In this document: positions 36,141-43,077 of the stretch, one piece after another
How the letters are laid out: every line of letters starts with the position of its first letter
Position numbering within the stretch: the first letter of the stretch is position 1
Source: Halomonas meridiana
Lineage (GTDB): Bacteria > Pseudomonadota > Gammaproteobacteria > Pseudomonadales > Halomonadaceae
Direction: 5' to 3'
DNA: 64,000 bases
NCBI RefSeq assembly: GCF_009846525.1
Contig: NZ_CP024621.1
Span: 3,348,001-3,412,000, forward strand
Program-made: the position numbers and the translations under genes
The notes under the pieces: generated by a model
Database searches by the model: none
What the model saw: only the letters and a program-made list of their open reading frames with translations
What the model was told of the DNA's origin: nothing

Positions 36141-36497
36141 ATGCGAATATTGGTCGTAGACGACGACCCCCTAGCGGGGGAGATGACCGGGGCACTGCTA
36201 GAGTTTCAGGGCCACGATGTCCTACTCGCCAACGACGCCATGGAGGCTACCAGCCAGTTGGATGCCCATGACGATATCGCGATGATCGTCAGCGATATGC
36301 ACATGCCGCTGATCAACGGTATCGAGCTGTTACACATGCTGCGTGAGCAGGGGGTCATGCTGCCGTTCATCCTGCTCACGGGCGATACGCCAGATGAGTC
36401 GCTGCGCCAAACACCGGGTCTTAGCGCTTGCCTGCAGAAAGATGCAGCGCTGGACACTTCGCTCGAGCACGCTGTCGCCCACGCGCTGGGTGAGTAG
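36141..36497 (+). CDS. Stand-alone response-regulator receiver
   Basis: A 118-residue single-domain receiver with all key residues: acidic pair in VVDDDP, acceptor Asp in IVSDMHMPLING, Thr in ILLTGD and Lys in CLQKDA. It lies 22 bp after cheA and before the cyclase gene, preceded by an AAGAGGA ribosome site. Canonical Wsp operons have no such gene, so it may shuttle phosphate from CheA to the HPt domain of the next protein, or act as a sink. Confidence 0.92.
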   Translation: MRILVVDDDPLAGEMTGALLEFQGHDVLLANDAMEATSQLDAHDDIAMIVSDMHMPLINGIELLHMLREQGVMLPFILLTGDTPDESLRQTPGLSACLQKDAALDTSLEHAVAHALGE

Positions 36498-36549
36498 CCA
36501 TGCCGTTACCTACGCCATGCACCGCTCGCCCACCCGCACAGGTAGCCTG

Positions 36550-38232
36550 ATGTCCCCCTCTGCTCCTTCGTTGCACGACAAACTCAATCAACTGCGCCAA
36601 CGTTTCATCGACCAGTTACCCGCGCGCTTACAGCACACGGTCGACCAGTGGCAACAGAGCCAAGCGTCTTCCGAAGCGCACGCGCGCCTGGGGCCAGAAC
36701 TGCATCGGTTTTTCCACAGCTTGAAGGGAACGGGACGTTCATTGGGCTTCGAGCGGATTGCGCTACTGGCCGACCAGGGCGAGACCGCCCTCCATGAGCA
36801 GCCTCCCGCAGGCGACGTGGTCGAACGCGTATTTGCCCAGCTCGCCGAAGAGCAGCAGCGGCTGCAGTCGCTGCCGGGGCAGCAGCGGGCGCTGGCGGCG
36901 ATGAATAGCGTCGAGTTCTCGCCCAAGCCAGTACAAACCCGCAGCAAGCGCCAACGGCTGATCTACCTGTGCGACGACGAGCCGGATCAGGTGGGCCAAC
37001 TGCTGCACCACCTGCGCTGCTTCGGCCACGAGGTGGTGCATTTCGAAGATACGGACGCCTTTTTTAATGCGGTGATCACCCGGCGTCCCGATGCCATCAT
37101 CATGGACGTGCAGTTCCCCCAGGGGCATACCGCAGGCACCGAAACGCTCGCCAGTCTCAACAAGCTCACCGGCGAGCGCCTGCCCTCGATCGTGCTTTCT
37201 GCCCATGGCGATTTTCACTCTCGGCTGAGCGCCGTGCGGGCGGGCTGCAACGGCTACTTTACGAAGCCGGTGAAACCGCTGGATCTCATGCTGGCAGTGG
37301 ATGAGCTGACCACTCCCATCGACGACGAGCCGCTGCGTATCTTGATCGTGGACGATGAGCCCGAGGTAGCGTCGTATCATGCCCTGTTGCTGGAACAGGC
37401 GGGCATGGCCGTGCAGCAGGTCAACCACCCCGCCGATGCGCTGAATGCCCTGGAGCGCTTTAGCCCAGACCTGCTGCTGGTGGATGTCTATATGCCCGTC
37501 TGTTCGGGCGAGGAGCTGGCGAACATCATTCGCCAACAGCCCGAGCACGTGGGTCTGCCGATCATCTATCTCTCGAGCGAAACCGACAGCCAGAAGCAGC
37601 TCTCTGCCATGACGGCAGGTGTCGAAGCGTTCATCACCAAACCCGTGGTGCCTGACGAGCTGGTCTCTGCCGTAAAGCTGCGCGCCGAGCGGCTGCGCCT
37701 GCTGCGCTCGCTGATGACCCGTGACAGCATGACCGGGCTGTATAACCACAGCACCACCACCGACCTCATCAGCAAAGCGCTGGCCCAGGCCCACCGGGAC
37801 AACACCCAGCATGCCATGGCCATGATCGATATCGACCACTTCAAAGCAGTGAACGATACTCACGGCCACCTCGCTGGCGACCAGGTCATCATCACCCTGG
37901 CGAGACTGTTGAAAACCCGCCTACGCATGTCGGATATCATTGGCCGTTACGGCGGCGAAGAGTTCGTGGTGCTGCTCAAAGGGGTCAGCGACGCGCGCGC
38001 CAGCGAGCTGATCGATGCTCTGCGCCACGACTTCGCCCAGGTGGATTTTCATGCAGGCGGCGCGCGCTTTCGCTGCACGTTCAGCGCTGGCGTTAGCAGC
38101 TTCCCGACTCACCCCTCCACCGAGTCGCTGCGCTTAAGCGCCGACCAAGCGCTCTACCGCGCCAAGCACCAGGGGCGCAACCAGGTGACCACCAGTACGG
38201 AGCAGGACGATGACGGATTCCCGACAGCCTGA
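36550..38232 (+). CDS. HPt-REC-REC-GGDEF diguanylate cyclase
   Basis: Output protein of the array, 560 residues, making cyclic di-GMP. It has an N-terminal HPt domain with His56 in FFHSLKGTGRSLGF. REC1 begins at about 138 (YLCDDEPDQ, acceptor in IIMDVQFPQG, lysine in YFTKPV). REC2 begins at about 260 (ILIVDDEPEV, acceptor in LLVDVYMPVC, lysine in FITKPV). The GGDEF domain from about 390 has RYGGEEFVVL and an intact RMSD inhibition site five residues before it. WspR has only one receiver and no HPt, so this is an expanded version suited to a multistep relay. The ribosome site is weak; a slightly earlier in-frame ATG is possible. Confidence 0.92.
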   Translation: MSPSAPSLHDKLNQLRQRFIDQLPARLQHTVDQWQQSQASSEAHARLGPELHRFFHSLKGTGRSLGFERIALLADQGETALHEQPPAGDVVERVFAQLAEEQQRLQSLPGQQRALAAMNSVEFSPKPVQTRSKRQRLIYLCDDEPDQVGQLLHHLRCFGHEVVHFEDTDAFFNAVITRRPDAIIMDVQFPQGHTAGTETLASLNKLTGERLPSIVLSAHGDFHSRLSAVRAGCNGYFTKPVKPLDLMLAVDELTTPIDDEPLRILIVDDEPEVASYHALLLEQAGMAVQQVNHPADALNALERFSPDLLLVDVYMPVCSGEELANIIRQQPEHVGLPIIYLSSETDSQKQLSAMTAGVEAFITKPVVPDELVSAVKLRAERLRLLRSLMTRDSMTGLYNHSTTTDLISKALAQAHRDNTQHAMAMIDIDHFKAVNDTHGHLAGDQVIITLARLLKTRLRMSDIIGRYGGEEFVVLLKGVSDARASELIDALRHDFAQVDFHAGGARFRCTFSAGVSSFPTHPSTESLRLSADQALYRAKHQGRNQVTTSTEQDDDGFPTA

Positions 38233-38749
38233 TCCTGAGGCCGGCGACACGTTTGCCCAGGCGTTCAGCGAGCACAGCGACGATACGGCCATCGTCGACG
38301 TGGACGAACCCAGCCAGCAGGTGGTGCTGTTCCAGCTCTCCGGCCAGCCATTTGCGCTGCCCGGCCATGCGGTGAGTGAAATTCTCAAAGGGGATACGCC
38401 GGTCTATTTCGTCCCTGGCCTGCCGGACTCCACGGAGGGCGTGATTCACCTGCGAGGCCAGATCGAGTCGCTGATTACGCTACAGCCGCTGCTGGGGCTT
38501 CCCACGACCCCAGCCGACGGCATGCTGCTCATCGTGAAGGGCGCGGGCATCCGCAGCGCCGTGCGCATCGACCAGTTGGAGGATGTGTGCGAGCTGCCCG
38601 TGAGCGCCTTGAAGACACCTCCCGACACTCTGGCGAGCACGCTGCGCCCCTACGTGAGCGCGCTATGGCAGCCCAGCGATGGGCAGCCCGCCACGGCGTT
38701 ACTGGACCCCGATGCGCTCTTCCAAGCGTATCAGCAAGGGCTTGGCTAA
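38210..38749 (+). CDS. CheW-type adaptor protein
   Basis: Couples the receptor to CheA. The 179-residue protein has an acidic N-terminal tail (about 1-40) and a CheW domain from VVLFQLSGQPFALPGHAVSEILKG through VIHLRGQIESLITLQPLLGLP. It starts 23 bp inside the end of the cyclase gene, so it is translationally coupled to it. This and the next gene correspond to the two CheW-like proteins (WspB and WspD) of Wsp systems. Confidence 0.88.
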   Translation: MTDSRQPDPEAGDTFAQAFSEHSDDTAIVDVDEPSQQVVLFQLSGQPFALPGHAVSEILKGDTPVYFVPGLPDSTEGVIHLRGQIESLITLQPLLGLPTTPADGMLLIVKGAGIRSAVRIDQLEDVCELPVSALKTPPDTLASTLRPYVSALWQPSDGQPATALLDPDALFQAYQQGLG

Positions 38750-38751
38750 CC

Positions 38752-39135
38752 GTGGGTAGCGTGACCTGCGTGTGCTTCGACGCCTGTGGCTACCGATGGG
38801 CGCTGGAAGCCCGCCATGTCAGACGTATCGACAGCACCCTCTCCTTAGCGCGCCATGCGGCGTTCGAGACGCTGCTATGCGACTCGCCCGGCCAGCCGAC
38901 CCGCTGGCTCACGCTGGTGGATCGGCAGGGCCCCTGGCAGTTGGGTCTTCCAAGCGATAGCGTACTTCTGCCCTTGCCCAGTGCGGCCCTCCACCCATTG
39001 CCTCCTCTCTTGGCCGCACGTGTTCGGCATCCGGCGCTGTGCGGCATCGCTGTCGTCGCGCAGTCGCTCACGCTCCTTCTGAACGGTGCGCAACTCAGGC
39101 TACCCACCACCTCAGGTTCAGTGGGCGAGCCATAG
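38752..39135 (+). CDS. Short CheW-like protein
   Basis: A 127-residue protein resembling a shortened CheW domain (CVCFDACGYRWALEARHVRRIDSTLSLARHAAFE, then GQPTRWLTLVDRQGPWQLGLPSDSVLLPLP). The GTG at 38752 is chosen: it is 2 bp past the preceding stop and gives a CheW-like beginning. Longer in-frame versions would read through the end of the previous gene. Its last 18 bp overlap the 3' end of moeA on the other strand. Assignment rests on position and weak similarity. Confidence 0.65.
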   Translation: MGSVTCVCFDACGYRWALEARHVRRIDSTLSLARHAAFETLLCDSPGQPTRWLTLVDRQGPWQLGLPSDSVLLPLPSAALHPLPPLLAARVRHPALCGIAVVAQSLTLLLNGAQLRLPTTSGSVGEP

Positions 39136-40323
39136 GCAACGCACCGGGCTGCCTTTTTCCAGCTGGCGATTGGGATCAATCACCGCCAGCGCATCGGCCG
39201 CAATGCAGGAAGAGAGCACCGCTGAGTTTTGATCATCAAAGGCATCGGCCTCGATGCCCTCGGGCGTAAAGCGCAGCGCTACCCGCATGTAGTGCTGGCG
39301 CGGTCCGGTCTCGGTGGCAAAGGTCGCGGTGGCCGTTAGGCACGGAAGCTCCGCCAGCGCAGGGCAGCCCAGTAGCGCCCCCATCAGCGGGCGTAGAAAC
39401 AGCCACGCGCCCACGAAGCCTGACACCGGATTACCCGGTAGACCCACAAACCGCGCTTGGCTGCCATCGTCGCGGGGCAAGCGGCCTAGCGCTAATGGCT
39501 TGCCAGGACGAATCGCCAGCTTCCACATATCGAGCTGTCCAAGCGACGCCAGCGCCGCTTTGACGTGGTCCTCCTCCCCGACGCTGACACCGCCAGTGCT
39601 CACCACCACATCGGCCTCGGCAGCGGCGTGGTTCAACAGCGCCACGGTCTGGGCGTAGTCATCGGGCACGCTCACCAACTGCACTACCTCGGCGCCGAAC
39701 GTCTCCAGCAGCCGTTTGAGCATGGGCCGGTTGGAGTTGTACAGCTGGCCCGGTTGTAACGGCGTGCCGGGGTCGACGATCTCATCGCCGGTAGAGAGTA
39801 GCGCCACCCGGGGGCGACAGCGTACGTTGACCTCGGTGATGCCCTGCCCCGCTAAATGTCCCAGCGCGGCGGCCTCCAGGCGCTCGCCTGCAGTGAGCAG
39901 CACATCGCCTTGACGCACGTCGCGGCCCTGCAAGCGAACGTTGTCTCCTTCCGGTACGTCCGCGGGAATGAGCGCCTCGCCGTTCTCTTCAGTCACCCGC
40001 TCCTGCATCACCACGCAGTCAGCACCAGGGGGGATCTGCCCGCCGGTAAAGATCCGCACGCAGGTGCCCGCCGCCAATGGCCGTGCCGTACTGCCCGCGG
40101 CAATGCGCTGGCTCACCGGCAGCCGCTTACCCGCGTCTACCGCGCACAGCGCATAGCCATCCATCGCACTGTTATCGAACGGCGGCACGTCCAGCGTGGC
40201 CGTGACCGGTTCGGCCAGCACGCGGCCAGCGGCGTCGCTCAACGCGACCCGTTCGGCATCGAGCGGCGTCACGTCGGCCAGCAGCGCTTCCAGCGCCGCT
40301 TCAATCGGCTGCAGATCAGCCAT
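39118..40323 (-). CDS. moeA: Molybdopterin molybdenumtransferase
   Basis: Inserts molybdate into adenylated molybdopterin. The 401-residue protein has the MoeA start LPIEAALEALLADVTPL-like (here LQPIEAALEALLADVTPL), then VPPFDNSAMDGYA, the GTGDE-type motif as LLSTGDEIVDPGTPLQPGQLYNSNRPML, VSTGGVSVGEEDHVKAAL, and [14 protein letters not shown]. It overlaps the upstream moaB by 8 bp. A second moeA at 51481 lies on the other side of the formate dehydrogenase genes. Confidence 0.94.
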   Translation of the reverse strand: MADLQPIEAALEALLADVTPLDAERVALSDAAGRVLAEPVTATLDVPPFDNSAMDGYALCAVDAGKRLPVSQRIAAGSTARPLAAGTCVRIFTGGQIPPGADCVVMQERVTEENGEALIPADVPEGDNVRLQGRDVRQGDVLLTAGERLEAAALGHLAGQGITEVNVRCRPRVALLSTGDEIVDPGTPLQPGQLYNSNRPMLKRLLETFGAEVVQLVSVPDDYAQTVALLNHAAAEADVVVSTGGVSVGEEDHVKAALASLGQLDMWKLAIRPGKPLALGRLPRDDGSQARFVGLPGNPVSGFVGAWLFLRPLMGALLGCPALAELPCLTATATFATETGPRQHYMRVALRFTPEGIEADAFDDQNSAVLSSCIAADALAVIDPNRQLEKGSPVRCLWLAH

Positions 40324-40834
40324 GCTGCCCCCGACCGGGAATCACCAGGTTGGCAAAGTTGCAGGGCTTATGGCGGCTATCGAGCTGTTCGGCAAGAATG
40401 CCATCCCAACCGGTACGGCACGCACCGGTAGAGCCTGGCAGGCAGAACACCACCGTGGCATTCGCGAAGCCGCCCAACGCGCGGCTCTGAATCGTGGAGC
40501 TACCGATCTCATCGCCGCTGAGCTGGCGAAAGCGCTCGCCAAAGCCTTCGATACGCTTGTCCAGCAGCACGGCGACCGCTTCGGGAGTGGAGTCGCGCCC
40601 GGTAAACCCTGTGCCGCCCGTGGTCAGCACCACCTGCACGCTGGGGTCGGCAATCCACTGAGCGACCACCGCACGGATTTGGTACACGTCATCCGGTACG
40701 ATGCGCTTATCCGCCAAACGGTGGCCCGCCTCGGTTAGCCGCTGCACCAGCGACTGGCCCGAGCGGTCGGTCTCTTCCGTGCGCGTATCGGAGACGGTCA
40801 GCACAGCAATGTTCAGCGCTTCCATAGCATCCAT
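40316..40834 (-). CDS. moaB: MoaB-type molybdopterin adenylyltransferase-like protein
   Basis: A 172-residue molybdenum-cofactor protein of the MoaB/Mog fold. Diagnostic segments are AVLTVSDTRTEETDRSGQSL, VVLTTGGTGFTGRDSTPEAV and IFCLPGST-like VFCLPGSTGACRTGWDGILAEQLD. It likely binds or adenylates molybdopterin before MoeA acts. AAGGAG precedes the chosen ATG at 40834. It sits between the DUF1244 gene (4 bp) and moeA (overlap), so the three form one operon. Confidence 0.93.
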   Translation of the reverse strand: MDAMEALNIAVLTVSDTRTEETDRSGQSLVQRLTEAGHRLADKRIVPDDVYQIRAVVAQWIADPSVQVVLTTGGTGFTGRDSTPEAVAVLLDKRIEGFGERFRQLSGDEIGSSTIQSRALGGFANATVVFCLPGSTGACRTGWDGILAEQLDSRHKPCNFANLVIPGRGQHG

Positions 40835-40838
40835 GGCG

Positions 40839-41186
40839 CTACTCCTTGTGATCGTTGGAGGAGGCGTTGGCCTTTTTCTTGGCTTGGCGCGCGTCGAGGG
40901 CGGCCAGCTGTTCCGGTGTCGCCTCGCCCTGGTGATGGGCTTTCCACTCGCTGTAGGGCATGCCGTAGACGTACTCGCGGGCGGCATCCAGATCGAGCGC
41001 GGTGCCGCGCTCATCGGCGGCGGTCACCAGCCACTTCGAGAGGCAGTTCCGACAGAAGTCCGCCAGAATCATCAGGTCGATGTTCTGCACGTCTTTATTG
41101 TCGTCCAGATGCTTGAGCAAGCGCCGAAAGGCAGCGGCTTCCAGCTCGGTACGAGTGGTGGCATCCAGTTCGTCAAATGTCGCCAT
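40839..41186 (-). CDS. DUF1244 family protein
   Basis: A 115-residue soluble protein matching the DUF1244 family. It has AAAFRRLLKHLDDNKDVQNIDLMILADFCRNCLSKWL (two cysteines spaced CRNC), then LDLDAAREYVYGMPYSEWKAHHQGEATPEQ and a charged lysine-rich tail. The function is unknown. The ATG at 41186 follows AAAGAGGA. It lies 4 bp before moaB and after the formate dehydrogenase terminator, so it begins the moaB-moeA transcript. Confidence 0.85.
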   Translation of the reverse strand: MATFDELDATTRTELEAAAFRRLLKHLDDNKDVQNIDLMILADFCRNCLSKWLVTAADERGTALDLDAAREYVYGMPYSEWKAHHQGEATPEQLAALDARQAKKKANASSNDHKE

Positions 41187-41230
41187 GGTGATTCCTCTTT
41201 CCCAATTCGTTGAAGTGCAGCATAACAAAA

Positions 41231-41252
41231 GACACCGCCCGAAGGCGGTGTC
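41231..41252 (-). terminator. Rho-independent terminator of the formate dehydrogenase operon
   Basis: A perfect 9-bp stem GACACCGCC/GGCGGTGTC with a 4-nt loop, followed on the minus strand by TTTTGTT, 38 bp past the end of the gamma-subunit gene. Confidence 0.88.
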
Positions 41253-41289
41253 GAAGGGCGTTCACGTTCACCTATCTCGATGGCGTGAC

Positions 41290-42390
41290 TCAGCTTGGCT
41301 TGGCGGGCGAAGGGGTGCCGCTGTCGCCCGCTTTACGCGCCGCCAGCTCCTCTTCGCTGATGGTTTGATCCTTGACCTCTTCGTACCACAGATTGTGATG
41401 CTCTTTGGCCCAGGTTTCATCCACGTAGCCGGTGGTCATGCCTTCCAGCGCGCCTTCCGTGCCCAGCGTGCCGATGTAGATGTGACCCAGCGAAACGGCG
41501 GTCAGGCCGAGCGCGCCCACGGCGTGGATGATGTTGGCCCACTGCATGGTGTCGCGGCCCTGGTCGAAGTTGGGGAAGTCGAGCACGAAGCCACTCGCCA
41601 CCACCAAAATGCCTACCGATGCCAGCAGCCAGTACCAGGCTTTTTCACCACCGTTGCAGAAGCCCGCATCGACGTGGCCTTTGCCGATCATACCGCCGCC
41701 TTTCTTGAACCATACCCAGTCGTGCTTTTTGGGAATGTTCTCTTTGATCAGGCTAATCAGCATGATGACCAGCAGCACGCCAAAAATCGGCCCCAAGTAG
41801 TTGTGTAACACCTTGGACGCCGCGACCATCCAGCCCCAGACGGCATCGCCGAACAGCGTACGGAACACGAACTTGCCCAGCAGCAGGTTCAGCCCGGTCA
41901 GCGCCAGCGTGATGAACAGCGTCGCCACGGTCCAGTGCAGCGCGCGCATTAGCAGCGACCAGCGCAAGAGCTTGCGGCCCGTGCGCGGCTCTTCCAGGTA
42001 TTTACGGCCAACGATGAAGTAAAACAGCGCAATCATCGCGGCCATGCCGCCGATGGCGATCAAGCCAAACGGCGATACCCAGCGATTGCGCAGTATCCGC
42101 CAGGTTTCGCCGCTGGCGTTGATCAGGTTGTAGTTACTCTCGTGCCGGGAGTCACGGTAGTTCGGCCCCGTCTCGCCACTGCGTACTTGGCGCCACTGAT
42201 CCGCCGTGATGCCGGGGGCGGCGGTGGTCATTTCACGATCCGGGTCGGCTTGCGCCACGGCCATGTGGGTGACCCCCAAACTCGCTACCAACAGCACCAG
42301 CATTAGGCATAGACGCCAGCCACGCTGTAGCCAGCTAGCGGTGCCGCTAGGTGCCCGTGAGGGCACCTTTGTCATGGTCAACGTTGTCAT
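41290..42390 (-). CDS. Formate dehydrogenase gamma subunit, cytochrome b556 type
   Basis: Membrane anchor that carries electrons from the iron-sulfur subunit to the quinone pool. The 366-residue protein has an N-terminal hydrophobic signal-like segment (about 25-47), a lumenal stretch, then four transmembrane helices from about 125 with histidines suited to b-heme ligation (LLMRALHWTVATLF, ASKVLHNYLGPIFG and WANIIHAVGALG, with LGHIYIGTLGTEGALEGM). AAGGAGG precedes the ATG. It lies 11 bp after the beta-subunit gene. Confidence 0.92.
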   Translation of the reverse strand: MTTLTMTKVPSRAPSGTASWLQRGWRLCLMLVLLVASLGVTHMAVAQADPDREMTTAAPGITADQWRQVRSGETGPNYRDSRHESNYNLINASGETWRILRNRWVSPFGLIAIGGMAAMIALFYFIVGRKYLEEPRTGRKLLRWSLLMRALHWTVATLFITLALTGLNLLLGKFVFRTLFGDAVWGWMVAASKVLHNYLGPIFGVLLVIMLISLIKENIPKKHDWVWFKKGGGMIGKGHVDAGFCNGGEKAWYWLLASVGILVVASGFVLDFPNFDQGRDTMQWANIIHAVGALGLTAVSLGHIYIGTLGTEGALEGMTTGYVDETWAKEHHNLWYEEVKDQTISEEELAARKAGDSGTPSPAKPS

Positions 42391-42401
42391 GACACGCCTC
42401 C

Positions 42402-43016
42402 TTACCCTTTGCGGGCAGCATCATAGGCAAGGTTGTCAGTGCTAGCCTGAGGATTGTTCGACCACGCACCATCTTTATGGCCACGGTGTACCACGCGCTG
42501 GCGGAAGATATCGGCCACATCCTGCGCATCACCGGCCAGTAGCGCTTTGGTAGAGCACATTTCAGCACACAGCGGCAGTTTGCCTTCCGCGATGCGGTTG
42601 GAGCCGTACTTCTGGTACTCCTCTTCCTTGGTTTCGGCGGGGCCACCGGCACAGAAGGTGCACTTGTCCATCTTGCCGCGCTCGCCGAAGGCATCCTGTT
42701 GCGGGAACTGCGGCGCGCCGAAGGGGCAGGCGTACAGGCAGTAGCCACAACCGATACACAGGTCTTTATCGTGCAGCACGATGCCGTCGTCGGTTTTGTA
42801 GAAGCAGTCGGTGGGACACACCGCCATACACGGGGCGTCGTCACAGTGCATGCAGGCGACGGAAATGGACATTTCGTCCGCTTCGCCGTCGTTCAGGGTC
42901 ACTACGCGGCGGCGCTGAATACCCCACTCGACGTCGTTGGCGTTCTTACAAGCGGTGACGCAGCCGTTGCACTCGATGCAGCGCTCGGCGTCACACATAA
43001 ATTTCATTTGAGCCAT
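42402..43016 (-). CDS. Formate dehydrogenase iron-sulfur (beta) subunit
   Basis: A 204-residue electron-transfer subunit with four 4Fe-4S clusters. Cysteine motifs in order are CIECNGCVTACKNAN, CMHCDDAPCMAVCPTDC, CIGCGYCLYACPFGAPQFP, and later CTFCAGG with CAEMCSTKALLAGD. The start at 43016 (AQMKFMCDAERCIECNG) follows GGAGAA; the longer frame would add 14 unrelated residues. It passes electrons from the alpha subunit to the cytochrome b subunit. Confidence 0.93.
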   Translation of the reverse strand: MAQMKFMCDAERCIECNGCVTACKNANDVEWGIQRRRVVTLNDGEADEMSISVACMHCDDAPCMAVCPTDCFYKTDDGIVLHDKDLCIGCGYCLYACPFGAPQFPQQDAFGERGKMDKCTFCAGGPAETKEEEYQKYGSNRIAEGKLPLCAEMCSTKALLAGDAQDVADIFRQRVVHRGHKDGAWSNNPQASTDNLAYDAARKG

Positions 43017-43077
43017 GGTGTTCTCCTCTTGCCGGTGCGGGCGTGGCCGCACCGGCATGCTGTCAGGTCAGGTCGTG

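Noticed and set aside
38587..38751. Longer form of the short CheW-like gene
   Set aside because: The upstream extension is read in another frame of the preceding CheW gene and shows no CheW similarity. The GTG at 38752 gives a natural start.
29505..39135. Flagellar chemotaxis operon
   Set aside because: No cheY/cheZ pair, motor or flagellin genes are present, and the only output domain is GGDEF. The TPR-bearing CheR and hybrid CheA fit an alternative cyclic-di-GMP pathway instead.
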